Below, piece by piece: positions 33,513-42,370 of a stretch of DNA of 64,000 bases. Source of the stretch: Verrucomicrobiota bacterium (GTDB lineage: Bacteria; Chlamydiota; Chlamydiia; Chlamydiales; Rhabdochlamydiaceae); NCBI GenBank assembly GCA_018239715.1, contig JAFEGW010000004.1, forward strand, positions 1 to 64,000, read 5' to 3'. The notes beneath the pieces are model-generated. The model was given only the letters and a program-made list of their open reading frames with translations. It was not told the DNA's origin and searched no databases. The number at the start of each line of letters is the position of its first letter. Positions within the stretch are counted from its first letter, which is position 1. Position numbers and translations under genes: made by a program.

Positions 33513-35258
33513 ATGAGTGGGAAAATACCTCCTGTCCTTCCTGGAATAGTGCCTAGAATACCTGAAGATTTGCTCGATCCAGTCAACTTAGAGCCGATGG
33601 ATGATGCGGTCTCTTTAGTTCCGTGTGGACATGTTTTTAGTCAAAAAACAGCACAAGAGCTTCTAAGTCGGCGTATGGTTTGTCCTTTAGGACGAGAAGC
33701 AATTGAAAAATTTATCCCTAACTTCAAAATTCGTGAGCTTGTAAGAGAGGCTGTCTCTAAAATACCCCAACCGGATCAAAATCAACCCAAAGAATCTAAA
33801 CAAGAAGGACCGCCGCTAAAAGCTGTTGCTCATTTTGAGAGAGGGAAAGAATTCTACACTAAAGGCAAGCTTGATGACGCTTTGGTTGCTTTTATTGCTG
33901 CGCTATCTTTACACCCCACCTATGCCAAAGCTGAAGGATATCTGGAATGCATTCTCGAAGCGCAACAAAAGCAAGCAAATTCTCAAGATTCAAATCCTCC
34001 GCTCCTTCCTTCCTCTGCAGTATCTCCACCCTCTGGATCTCTTAAACAGCAAAAAAGTAATGCAGCAGCTACGAACGACTCTAATTCAGCTATAGATGCT
34101 CTTTCAAAAAAATCGATTTTGAATTTTCAAAAGTTAACTTCTAAACCTTCAAGTCTTTCTCCTCTTCCCTCATCTGCTCTACATGCGCCACCGGAGGGTT
34201 TATCTCTGCCTACTCCAGCAAAGACTACTAATCAAAGCTTAAAGAGCGTTACGAAAGATCCATCTCAGAAAGTCAAGGGGTCAGCTTTAGATGAAACGAT
34301 ACCTAGCAGTGTAGCTCTTCCACCAGTGCCTTCCTCCGCCTTTTCCTCTCAATCTGATAGATCTTTGCAGCCTCCATCAAGTGTGACAAAGCCTAAAGAG
34401 CCTATTTCTGCAGATGTACCTCATGCCCCTTATTTAGAATTTGCGTTTAATCGAGCGGGGAGGGGAAAGGCGCTTTGTAAAGCTGTAGAGGAAGGTCGAG
34501 AAGATATTGTCATCTATTTACTTGGACAAGATACAGATCTTAACGTCGAAAACGAAAATAAAAACCCTTTGAGAATTGCTTGTGAGAAAAATCGTGATCG
34601 TATTCTTCGCATTCTGATTGGTAATGGAGCTCAGGTCAACGGTGAAGATGGAAAAAAAGCATTGCTGTTTGCTGTTGAGAATGGCTTGAAAGTCGTTGCT
34701 AGGATTCTTGCAGAAAATGGTGCTCCAATTATGGAAAAAAAAGGACCAAAAGCAAACAAAGTTTATGCACATAATCAAACCCCATGCTTGCCTCTTGAAT
34801 TTATTGCAAAAACGGGCGACATAGAATTCCTTCGGATTCTTCTAAACACCGCTAATCAGCCAGAAGGACTAAAGCTTGATGCTTTTCATACCTATCGACC
34901 ATCTATAGGTATTTGTACAGATCATAATATCCTAACTGTGGGTGGACATGCGCTGCTCACAGCCTGCGGAAAAGGGCATCTAGAATTTGTACGTCTACTG
35001 TTAGAAGCGGGTGTAAAATTAAATGATCTACACACAGGTAACAGCTATATGAATGTTTATCAAACCCTGGGTGCTAGCGCTTTTTTGCTCGCTCTGGAAG
35101 AAAATCATGAGAATCTCATGGGCTTCTTCATTAAAAATGGAATGCCGCTAGATGAGATTATTGGTAGTAACTGTATGACACTTAGGACCGCAGTCCTCGC
35201 TAGGTTGAACCCTACTCGATTTCCTAAATTGTTCCAACTCGTCAAAACAACCGCCTAA
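33513..35258 (+). CDS. U-box and ankyrin-repeat protein
   Basis: A 581-residue candidate effector. Residues about 19-75 form a U-box (EDLLDPVNLEPMDDAV, VPCGHVFS, CPLGREAIEKFIPNFKIREL), the fold that recruits E2 enzymes in eukaryotic E3 ubiquitin ligases. A TPR-like helical pair follows (AVAHFERGKEFYTKGKLDDALVAF, residues ~104-135), then a low-complexity Ser/Pro/Lys linker (~150-300), then ankyrin repeats from ~310 (RIACEKNRDRILRILIGNGA, VVARILAENGAP, EFVRLLLEAGVKLND). AGGGG precedes ATG 33513. It is intact, unlike its divergent paralogue. Action on host ubiquitin is inferred from the domain. Confidence 0.85.
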   Translation: MSGKIPPVLPGIVPRIPEDLLDPVNLEPMDDAVSLVPCGHVFSQKTAQELLSRRMVCPLGREAIEKFIPNFKIRELVREAVSKIPQPDQNQPKESKQEGPPLKAVAHFERGKEFYTKGKLDDALVAFIAALSLHPTYAKAEGYLECILEAQQKQANSQDSNPPLLPSSAVSPPSGSLKQQKSNAAATNDSNSAIDALSKKSILNFQKLTSKPSSLSPLPSSALHAPPEGLSLPTPAKTTNQSLKSVTKDPSQKVKGSALDETIPSSVALPPVPSSAFSSQSDRSLQPPSSVTKPKEPISADVPHAPYLEFAFNRAGRGKALCKAVEEGREDIVIYLLGQDTDLNVENENKNPLRIACEKNRDRILRILIGNGAQVNGEDGKKALLFAVENGLKVVARILAENGAPIMEKKGPKANKVYAHNQTPCLPLEFIAKTGDIEFLRILLNTANQPEGLKLDAFHTYRPSIGICTDHNILTVGGHALLTACGKGHLEFVRLLLEAGVKLNDLHTGNSYMNVYQTLGASAFLLALEENHENLMGFFIKNGMPLDEIIGSNCMTLRTAVLARLNPTRFPKLFQLVKTTA

Positions 35259-35312
35259 ATCCAGTTGGAACGTGTAGACATAAAAATTTATAAAATAGTT
35301 CTCAGTACAATA

Positions 35313-35365
35313 TTTTGACTGGGAGTTGGAGCTTGGGTAAAGCTCCAGACAGCTACCAGTCAAAA
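35313..35365 (+). terminator. Two-level hairpin after the U-box gene
   Basis: Outer stem TTTTGACTGG / CCAGTCAAAA with an inner stem GGAGCTT / AAGCTCC, about 55 bases after the stop at 35258. It abuts the stop of the ATPase remnant on the other strand, so it may mark a rearrangement junction as well as a terminator. Confidence 0.5.
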
Positions 35366-35367
35366 CG

Positions 35368-35930
35368 TTAATCAAAAACTCTATTATGCAGCCCTCCTTG
35401 ATTATTGATAATGTTTTTGATAATCCAAGCTGTGGCTGACCCACTAATAATTACCTTAAGGCGATCATCAAAGGCCCAATAACGATTCCAATATAACTCG
35501 AGGGCTTTAAGCAATTTGGATCGAGGTGTTACTAACCATGGAAATTCATCAAAAAAGAGAACAACCTTTTTATCTGATGGAATTTTTACAATGGCTTGAG
35601 TTAGATCTTCAAAAGCATCTCTCCAACGAGTACGTTAACAAAGAGATGCCCCTGGGTAAAAGAAAGTGTCTCCGAGCTCTTTGAGAATTCTTCCAGCTGC
35701 TCTTCTAAAGATCCTTTTTGAATTCCTGTCACATGAAAAAATACACATGGGACCTTATTAATGAAATTTTTAACGAGATATGTATTTCCAATCCTTCGTC
35801 GTCCATAGATCGTAATGAATTCTGCTCTATTGGATTCAATACGGTCCTTCAGCACTTTCTGCTCCCTCACCCGGCCGACGATTTTGCCTAAAGAGTCTGT
35901 CTTTCTAGATTTTTTCCTGACATGAGTCAC
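35368..35930 (-). pseudogene. Decayed N-terminal half of a DUF234-type ATPase
   Basis: AAA-type ATPase remnant. The first frame has VGRVREQKVLKDRI and a Walker A region ITIYGRRRIGNTYLV, where the catalytic Lys of GKT is Asn. After a frameshift near 35635 the sequence resumes with RWRDAFEDLTQAIVKIP, Walker B VVLFFDEFPWL, and the sensor block IISGSATAWIIKNI up to GGLHNRVFD and a stop at 35368. The winged-helix and C-terminal parts are missing. Their relatives appear 10 kb away at 25303-25778 on the same strand, so one ancestral gene may have been split. Confidence 0.8.
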
Positions 35931-36059
35931 CTTCTAATCCGACTTGAGCTTAAGAAGCTTTAATGTATTGTGCCAATTATACGAAATCTATAATCGGCAC
36001 AAGAAGCGCATCGATTAATTTTTTGTGCCGGTTATAATCCCAAATCACAACAATGCAAA

Positions 36060-36135
36060 ACTGATTTGCCTGATGCTTTGAGGCCTGCCCTTCATAAATT
36101 CTATTCCGATGCAGCCATTCTCTTGGATTTTTTGA
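36060..36135 (+). pseudogene. Fragment of an IS5-family transposase
   Basis: The translation LRPALHKFYSDAAILLDFLKL resembles the GRPKFYSDEAILCAL segment of the transposase at 29255, and the DNA AAATTCTATTCCGATGCAGCC is close to that gene. Nothing else of the element is recognisable. It is a remnant at the right edge of the accessory region. Confidence 0.5.
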
Positions 36136-36180
36136 AACTTGGAATACATTCCAATCTGCATTTCTGGTATAGAATTTTAC

Positions 36181-36906
36181 ATGATTAAGCTGACTTTTTT
36201 AGGCACACGCGGAGAAATCGAGCCCCGCACACGCCGCTATCGGATGCATTCCTCCCTATTGATCTCCTATAAAGGGAAAAAAGTCATGCTTGATTGCGGA
36301 CAGTCTTGGACTGCAAAACTCAAAAAAATTAAACCTGATCATATTATCCTAACGCATGCCCATCCCGACCACGCCTGGGGATTGAAAAAAGGAGCTCCTT
36401 GTCCTGTTTGGGCCACGAAAGAAACATGGAAGATCATCCAAGATTATCCCCTTTCTGAAAGGCGGTTAATCAAGCCCAGATCTCGCCAAAAGATAGCCGG
36501 CCTGACTTTTGAGGCTTTTCCTGTTTGGCACTCGGTCCGATGCCCTGCCGTCGGTTACAGGATTACCTGCAAATCCCTGAAGTTTTTCTACATCTCCGAC
36601 GTTGCGTATATCCCTGAACTTGAGGAAGCTTTCCATCAAATCCAGTTCTATATCGGAGATGGAGCAACGCTTTTCCGTCCGATGATCCGAAAAAATAAAA
36701 AGACAGGTGAAATTTTCGGCCATGCGACGATTTGTCAGCAATTGACCTGGTGCCATAAGCAAAAAGTCCCGCAAATGATCATCACCCACTGCGGAGCCGA
36801 CATCGTTACACACGAAAAACAAAGACTCCAGCAAATTGAAAAATTTGCTAGAGAAAGAGAAGTCGAGGCACTCGTTGCCTATGATGGCATGGAGATTGTT
36901 ATCTAA
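36181..36906 (+). CDS. Metallo-beta-lactamase fold hydrolase, RNase Z/PhnP-like
   Basis: A 241-residue metallo-hydrolase. N-terminal strand IKLTFLGTRGEIEPRTRRYR, metal motif ILTHAHPDHAWGL (HxHxDH), ISDVAY with the bridging Asp, a HATICQQLTWC segment, and ITHCGADIV near the C-terminus, as in the RNase Z/PhnP branch. Substrate could be a phosphodiester. ATG 36181 gives the expected N-terminus (MIKLTFLGT); the extra upstream codons lack similarity. It converges on the cold-shock gene with a 4-base overlap. Confidence 0.82.
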   Translation: MIKLTFLGTRGEIEPRTRRYRMHSSLLISYKGKKVMLDCGQSWTAKLKKIKPDHIILTHAHPDHAWGLKKGAPCPVWATKETWKIIQDYPLSERRLIKPRSRQKIAGLTFEAFPVWHSVRCPAVGYRITCKSLKFFYISDVAYIPELEEAFHQIQFYIGDGATLFRPMIRKNKKTGEIFGHATICQQLTWCHKQKVPQMIITHCGADIVTHEKQRLQQIEKFAREREVEALVAYDGMEIVI

Positions 36907-37109
36907 ATCGCTGTGACGTTGAGAGCTTCAGGGCCTTTACGTCCGGAGCCTTCTTCATAGCTAACTTTTTGACCTTCTTGCAATGCATGAGGATCGCCCA
37001 CCACATTGTTGGCATGAAAAAAGATATCCTTGCCTCCACCATCGGGCGAAATAAAGCCGAATCCTTTTTTGGAATTGAAAAACTTAACTGTACCTGTTGA
37101 CTTTTCCAC
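36903..37109 (-). CDS. Cold-shock domain protein
   Basis: A 68-residue single cold-shock domain, an RNA chaperone of the cytosol. RNP1 is KGFGFISP and RNP2 is DIFFHANNV; the N-terminus TGTVKFFNSKKGFGF is typical. The start is GTG 37109, overlapping an out-of-frame ATG one base upstream (ATGTGG) behind AAGGAAG, so initiation could be ambiguous. The leader can fold (AGAGGTT / AACCTCT at about 37121-37140), which suits a cold-responsive 5' end. Normal length for CspA-type proteins. Confidence 0.93.
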   Translation of the reverse strand: MEKSTGTVKFFNSKKGFGFISPDGGGKDIFFHANNVVGDPHALQEGQKVSYEEGSGRKGPEALNVTAI

Positions 37110-37250
37110 ATTACTTCCTTAGAGGTTAGAAACAACCTCTAAAACGCATTTTAGAGAAATTTTCTTTTTTTACAACCTCACTCCTTTCATTGATTAAAAA
37201 AAGATTATTCATTATAGACCAGAAAAAGACCGCTTTCAGACGCAGAGGAT

Positions 37251-39764
37251 ATGAAGATAATTCTATTTTTAACGATCCTTCTCTCTATCAGCACTATTGA
37301 AACATCCATGCCCGACCCTGCTTCTGCTTTAGAGCTCTCCGCTTTCCCCTCTTTGGAACCTCCAAAAATTCAAACGGCTTTTGACAACCTCTATGAGAAA
37401 GCCTTCTATTGCGCTGCAGGAACGGCTTTTGGAACAGCATTTTTTGCCTCTCGGTTAGCTTGGGGGCTATGCTTAATTTCACCCTGGGCTTCGACATTAG
37501 GAAATGAATGTCTTCTTCTCAGCCAAATCTGCGGCGTCGCCGCCCAGCATGCGTTTACACAAATGTTCAAACAACATGCTTCGACAAAAGTCCCCCTTTC
37601 GGAGAGTTCATGGCACTTGAATAAAGCGCTTCTTTCTCAAGTTCCCACTTCATCGGAAGAAGAAAAAAAACTTCTCCTTTTTCTGGAAAAACGTTGGCTT
37701 GCCAAAGCGACGGGCTTCTTTTCTTCGGTGATCAAATGGGTCTGCCCTTGCTTTGGAGTCTCTGTCCAGGTCCATCCCGAGACCACTAGCTCGTACGCTC
37801 GTAGCCCTTCGGTGGGATTTTCCCAGACTTACAAAAAAAGAATGGAAGCCTGGAAACAGTCGCTTCCTCATCCCCTCTATTATCCCCTCATCTTGACCCG
37901 TCCTTTTGATGTTCTCGAATATCTTCCTTTTACCCTCCGGGTCGCAGAAAAGGAAATTGAAACAACTGCTGAAAAAGTAGCTTTAAAATTGCAAACAAGT
38001 GAAAAAGTCCTTGTCGATTTGACGGCCCTTTTTCCGCAAGAGCCTCAAAAATGGGTCGCGGCATGGAACGACTACCAAGTTGCTTTTACTAAGGCCTGCA
38101 AAAAACGGTGTTTAAACTTAAGCCGCATCCTCTGTATCCAACAGCTGCGGCAGGAAGAGATCGGAGGAATTCGCTTACTGCCTTTTGCAACCTCCTCTCC
38201 CGAAGAGGTCGAACTGCATGATCGATTTCTCGTCGACTGGATCTCCAATTTTGGAATTTCAGCCAACCGGATTGAACTGGATCGATGGCCACTGCCCACA
38301 ATAGCAGTCGCAAGTCAGCCTTCTTCTTCCATCAAGCTTCTCTCTAAAGAAGAGTTTGTTTTCTGCTTAAACTCTTTTGAACTTAAGTCCAGCCATGTTC
38401 AAAAGAAGCTGATGATCGACGCTACCCTGCGATTGCTCAAAGGATTGATGAGCTCGCTAAAAGACGACCAGTGGAATCAGTGTCCCACAAGGTCCTCTGT
38501 TGCACAGATCTCTTTTTCCCGCATTCAAGAGCAACTCAAGCTCCTGACGGAAGAAAAAGAAAATGCTCTATTTTTTGATACTGCCTCCAAGATCGAGCAA
38601 ATCCACGCTAACCTCTCCTCCCTTCTCGAAATATTAAGCCCTTTTGCGCGGGGAGATTTTTCACCCATTTATCAAAATCTTCTTACCTCTATCCCCGCTC
38701 GCCTAAAGCCCTTCACTTCTTATGGAGTCCACTCATCGGGGATGACGAGTCTGGCAGGCATTATTAAAGCTGTCGAAAAAACAATCGGTAAAACTCCTCG
38801 AGTCCTTTTGGGTGAGAACACCTATTTTGAGTGCATCTTTGGAGCTCAAAAAGCTTCTCATGCGGTTTCTATCGCCGAAGCGAGCGAGGAAGATTGGAGA
38901 GAAGTCGACCTGATCTTGGCCCAATTCAACCCTGTTTTAAAAAGAATCGATCTTCCACCTACCGAGTATAAAGTAGAAAAAATCGCTGAAACTCTTCACA
39001 AAGCTCTAGATGGTAAAGACCGAAAAACATTGACCCTGGCTTTAGACTGTACTCTCGACTTTATTAACTCTCCGAGGGTAGCCGAGCTCCTCACCGAGTT
39101 TCAAGAAGAGATAGAAAAAGGCGCTCTCAATATCGTCTGTTACCGCAGCGGCCTTAAATTCGATCTCTTGGGCATGGATAACTACTGCGGCGCCCCTTTC
39201 TACATGCTTCATAGTCCAGAAACAAAATGGGGTGCTTTTAACTCCCTTTTGACTGATCCGGTGCTTCAGGCCGATCGACTGAGCTGCCAGTGGTTCTGCC
39301 TGGCCTACAGGTACGCAGCGCCCCAGTTAGAACTTTACCGTCAGCAGATCTTTGACAACACACGAGCCCTTCTTGATAAACTCCCTCCCCGGCTCTTCAC
39401 CCCAGTCAATTATCGCATCGTCCCTGTCCAGCCCGAGGCCAACGCTGCTTTTCTCGATATTAAAGTTTCAGGCCCTCTCCATCAAATGAGATCGTCAGCT
39501 CTTGTCGGAGGAAGCCTCTATATGTGCTGCATGGAAAAAGGCCACCCGGTCTTCTACCGGCCCAGCCTGGGATTTTACCATCCCAACTTCACCATGATCT
39601 TCGGCGAGGAAAGCTCGACGATCCGTTTGACGCTAGGGCTCGACCCATCCCAAATCGATGTCCTAGCGGGATGTTTTGAGGCCATTGACGACCTCAATGG
39701 CGCGCCTTGGCAACCTTTGCTCGATAAATTGCAGGCGAATTTGTCTCCTCAAATATCTTTTTGA
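37251..39764 (+). CDS. Large exported protein with PLP-transferase-like C-terminal half
   Basis: An 837-residue protein I cannot name. Residues 1-19 look like a signal peptide; residues about 45-80 are hydrophobic. The C-terminal half (from about 485) has the order of blocks seen in fold-type I PLP enzymes of the cystathionine/methionine group: YGVHSSGMTSLAGIIKA, then LTLALDCTLDF with Asp599, then YRSGLKFDLLGMDNYCG with Lys636 where the Schiff-base lysine would be, followed by a domain with YCVALS-like VNYRIVPVQPEAN. The N-terminal half has no recognisable domain. Function and real catalytic activity are not established. Confidence 0.6.
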   Translation: MKIILFLTILLSISTIETSMPDPASALELSAFPSLEPPKIQTAFDNLYEKAFYCAAGTAFGTAFFASRLAWGLCLISPWASTLGNECLLLSQICGVAAQHAFTQMFKQHASTKVPLSESSWHLNKALLSQVPTSSEEEKKLLLFLEKRWLAKATGFFSSVIKWVCPCFGVSVQVHPETTSSYARSPSVGFSQTYKKRMEAWKQSLPHPLYYPLILTRPFDVLEYLPFTLRVAEKEIETTAEKVALKLQTSEKVLVDLTALFPQEPQKWVAAWNDYQVAFTKACKKRCLNLSRILCIQQLRQEEIGGIRLLPFATSSPEEVELHDRFLVDWISNFGISANRIELDRWPLPTIAVASQPSSSIKLLSKEEFVFCLNSFELKSSHVQKKLMIDATLRLLKGLMSSLKDDQWNQCPTRSSVAQISFSRIQEQLKLLTEEKENALFFDTASKIEQIHANLSSLLEILSPFARGDFSPIYQNLLTSIPARLKPFTSYGVHSSGMTSLAGIIKAVEKTIGKTPRVLLGENTYFECIFGAQKASHAVSIAEASEEDWREVDLILAQFNPVLKRIDLPPTEYKVEKIAETLHKALDGKDRKTLTLALDCTLDFINSPRVAELLTEFQEEIEKGALNIVCYRSGLKFDLLGMDNYCGAPFYMLHSPETKWGAFNSLLTDPVLQADRLSCQWFCLAYRYAAPQLELYRQQIFDNTRALLDKLPPRLFTPVNYRIVPVQPEANAAFLDIKVSGPLHQMRSSALVGGSLYMCCMEKGHPVFYRPSLGFYHPNFTMIFGEESSTIRLTLGLDPSQIDVLAGCFEAIDDLNGAPWQPLLDKLQANLSPQISF

Positions 39765-39816
39765 CGGCTGTTCTTCCTTGCGTTCTAGCTGTGTAATAGG
39801 TAAAATTTTTACCACG

Positions 39817-41013
39817 ATGGATCGTAAAACTGAGCTTAAATACCTCCTTCTCATCCTGGTAGTCTTCATTGCAGCTTGCATTGAAACTGATATCTATTTG
39901 CCTGCTTTCCCTGACATGATGGCCTGGTTTAAGGTCTCGGAAGGGGCGATCCAAGGACTTTTAACCTGGAATTTTGTCGGCATCTGCCTCTCAGGCCCTC
40001 TCTACGGTCCTCTGTCCGATGCTTTCGGACGGAAAAAGCCGATTATCATTGCCTTGGGAATGTTTCTCGTGGGCAGCCTGGTGACGTTATTTGCTCAAAA
40101 TATCGATCAAATGTTGCTGGGAAGAGTCTTGCAAGGGCTAGGCAGCGGAGGCTGCTTTACCTTGGGAACAGCGATTATTTTCGACGCCTTTAAAAAAGAA
40201 CGGGCCCTAGATGCAACGAACAAATTAAACACCATCGTTCCCCTCATTATGGCCGCGGCTCCGATGCTGGGTGGATATCTCAACCAAATGTTCGGATTTC
40301 GGTCGAACTTTTTAGCGATCGTCCTCTTCGTATTGTTAAGCTTTATTATTTGCCTCTTCTTTTTCGAGGAGACACTTCCCGTCGAAAAAAGAATACCTCT
40401 TCATATGAAGAACATTTTAAAAGATTTCAGACGGGCGCTGACCAGTCTGCCTTTTTGGCAGCTCACAGCCGTGACGAGTCTCCTTTTTGCCGGATACATC
40501 ACTTTCCTCTCCGGAACAGCTCTTCTCTTTGTCGTGGAGTTCGGAATGAGCAAAGTGGTCTTCCCCTTCGTGCAAGCGGCTATTTTAGGCGGCTGGGTTG
40601 CAGGGAGCCTCCTTCTTACAAAAGCGATCCACAAATGGGGAACTTTCAACATCAAACGGGCCGGAGTTGCTTTATGCCTCCTCGGAGGAATGGTCCTTGC
40701 CCTCGCCACGTGGCTGACTCCCCGCGATCCTTATTTACTTACAGCCGGCATGATCTTTTATGCACTGGGAGCCAATTGGATTATTGGACTTTATTTTCCT
40801 GAGAGCATGGAAATCCTTCCCGATATCAAAGGGATCACCGCAAGCCTTCTTACGAGCGCCCGGTTGCTGATCTCCGCCCTCGTTGTCGGCATGACCAGCG
40901 CCCTTTACAACGCGACCATTTATCCTTTCTCTGCTGTCGTCTTAGGAAGCATTACACTCTTATTGCCGATGCTCTATTTCTATGAAAAACGGAAAAAACT
41001 GGTGGAAGCATGA
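39817..41013 (+). CDS. Bcr/CflA-type drug efflux MFS transporter
   Basis: Twelve-helix major facilitator of the Bcr/CflA (drug:H+ antiporter-1) subfamily, 398 residues. ATG 39817 follows an AT-rich leader and gives the normal N-terminus (LKYLLLILVVFIAACIETDIYLPAFPDM, the typical ETDIYLPAFP motif of the subfamily). The loop motif GPLSDAFGRKKPI and RVLQGLGSGGCFTLG are classical. It exports drugs or metabolites such as amino acids across the inner membrane. Its stop overlaps the next gene's ATG as ATGA. Confidence 0.9.
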   Translation: MDRKTELKYLLLILVVFIAACIETDIYLPAFPDMMAWFKVSEGAIQGLLTWNFVGICLSGPLYGPLSDAFGRKKPIIIALGMFLVGSLVTLFAQNIDQMLLGRVLQGLGSGGCFTLGTAIIFDAFKKERALDATNKLNTIVPLIMAAAPMLGGYLNQMFGFRSNFLAIVLFVLLSFIICLFFFEETLPVEKRIPLHMKNILKDFRRALTSLPFWQLTAVTSLLFAGYITFLSGTALLFVVEFGMSKVVFPFVQAAILGGWVAGSLLLTKAIHKWGTFNIKRAGVALCLLGGMVLALATWLTPRDPYLLTAGMIFYALGANWIIGLYFPESMEILPDIKGITASLLTSARLLISALVVGMTSALYNATIYPFSAVVLGSITLLLPMLYFYEKRKKLVEA

Positions 41014-41345
41014 TGCTCACCGTCTACGTGAAACACTATTTAACTCCCGCTGGACTTGAATACTTGGAATCGGAGTGGTTCCCTCTAGTCCTTACCGAAA
41101 TGATCCAGCATGAAGGTTATCTCTCCTGCGTCTACGAGATCCGTGGAGATTGCGTTGACATTCGAATTCAATTCAAAGACGAGCCTTCTTTTGACGCTTA
41201 TGCAGAGGCCCCTAACCACGATCAATTGGCCAAGATGTTAGATCCCTATCGGAGCAGGAATCATTGGCAAGCTGTCAGAACAACCGACCCGAAGGCCGAT
41301 CCTTCCTCCCTTGAGTGGGATGTTATTGATCCTGCCACCTATTAA
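41010..41345 (+). CDS. Antibiotic-biosynthesis-monooxygenase-like small protein
   Basis: A 111-residue single-domain protein of the ferredoxin-like ABM type: VYVKHYLTPAGLEYLESEW, YLSCVYEIRGDCVDIRIQFKDEPSFDAYAEAP and DPYRSRNHWQAV fit the dimeric alpha-beta fold with the usual strand-helix order. It starts within the stop of the MFS gene, so they form a coupled pair; it might handle a metabolite pumped by the transporter. Convergent with the next gene: the two coding regions overlap by 23 bases. Confidence 0.68.
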   Translation: MMLTVYVKHYLTPAGLEYLESEWFPLVLTEMIQHEGYLSCVYEIRGDCVDIRIQFKDEPSFDAYAEAPNHDQLAKMLDPYRSRNHWQAVRTTDPKADPSSLEWDVIDPATY

Positions 41346-42276
41346 AGGCATGCTGCTGGATTTCTTGGACAATCGTGTCGTAAAAACACCGATTTAAAAC
41401 ATGCCCCATTCCTTGGAGAAAAACATACCGAGAATGAGAAATTGCACGATGCAAAGCTTCTCCATGATCGGGAGGTAAAATAGGATCCTCCGACCCATGG
41501 ATAATTAAAGTCGGGACCTGTACTTGAGAGGGAACGGTATCCAGCATCATAAAGGAGTTTTTGATCGCAGGCAAATGGTTGGTGAGGCTCTCAGGATGCT
41601 TCAGCCGATCGAGAAACTCTTGATGAATTTCTCGATATCTTTCTGTTTCAAAAGGAACTTGATCGCCATTCATGATCCTCCAAGCGGCTAGGCGCTGCTC
41701 TAATTTTTCTTCGTGAGTTTGAGGAGGCATCTCTAAAAATCGATGCATCCAATCTAAATAGATTTGCTGGGGTTTAGGAAGAGCCGTCTCCGTGTAGTCT
41801 TTATCATAGGCGAGCATGCAAGGCCTTAAATCACAGCTTGAAGAGAGCAGTGTTAAGGACGCGACTTTGTGGGGAAAATGCGCAGATATTAATTGAGCAA
41901 TCGATCCACCCATTGAAAATCCGCAATGATGCACTTTTTCAAATTTCAAAACATCCAGCAGCCCCAAGGCGTCTTGGGCCATATCGAGTAAATTATAAGG
42001 ATTTTTTCCAAAGTCAAAACAGGTAGAGAGTCCCGTATCGCGATTGTCGTAGCGGATGACATAAAATCCTGCCTTGGCAAGCTGCTCGCAAAACTCTGTC
42101 GGCCATAGGATCCCTTGGGCAAAGCCCCCCATGATCAAGAGCAAAGCAGGGTCTTTTTCTTCTCCGAAGGTTTCGTACCAAATCTCAATCCCATGGGCCT
42201 TGACGATCTGTCCCGGCTGAGCCTGCAGCGGCATACAAAAAAAGCACACTAAACAGATCCATAAATTTTTCAACAT
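41323..42276 (-). CDS. Exported alpha/beta hydrolase
   Basis: A 317-residue hydrolase with signal peptide from ATG 42276 (NLWICLVCFFCMPLQAQPG). Catalytic residues: nucleophile Ser in CGFSMGGSIAQL, Asp in HGSEDPILPP, His in GMGHVLN; oxyanion motif IMGGFAQG. The cap region around ALPKPQQIYLDWMHRF is typical of the haloalkane dehalogenase/epoxide hydrolase/esterase superfamily. GAGAAAG precedes the start. Substrate unknown; it should act in the periplasm. Confidence 0.85.
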   Translation of the reverse strand: MLKNLWICLVCFFCMPLQAQPGQIVKAHGIEIWYETFGEEKDPALLLIMGGFAQGILWPTEFCEQLAKAGFYVIRYDNRDTGLSTCFDFGKNPYNLLDMAQDALGLLDVLKFEKVHHCGFSMGGSIAQLISAHFPHKVASLTLLSSSCDLRPCMLAYDKDYTETALPKPQQIYLDWMHRFLEMPPQTHEEKLEQRLAAWRIMNGDQVPFETERYREIHQEFLDRLKHPESLTNHLPAIKNSFMMLDTVPSQVQVPTLIIHGSEDPILPPDHGEALHRAISHSRYVFLQGMGHVLNRCFYDTIVQEIQQHAFNRWQDQ

Positions 42277-42370
42277 AAAACGCTTTCTCAATATTTTTTT
42301 AAAGGATACAGACCGGTGGGTTTGATGTTAATTCTATTTATTCGTTTCTGGATGTATACTTGAGCGAAAA

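Noticed and set aside
25770-35600. A single clean insertion into the ATPase gene
   Set aside because: The middle domain is missing from both remnants and both have frameshifts, so a simple insertion does not explain the arrangement.
36899-37135. Alternative frame of 78 residues over the cold-shock gene
   Set aside because: It starts at the out-of-frame ATG one base before the GTG and lacks similarity, whereas the GTG frame is a perfect cold-shock domain.
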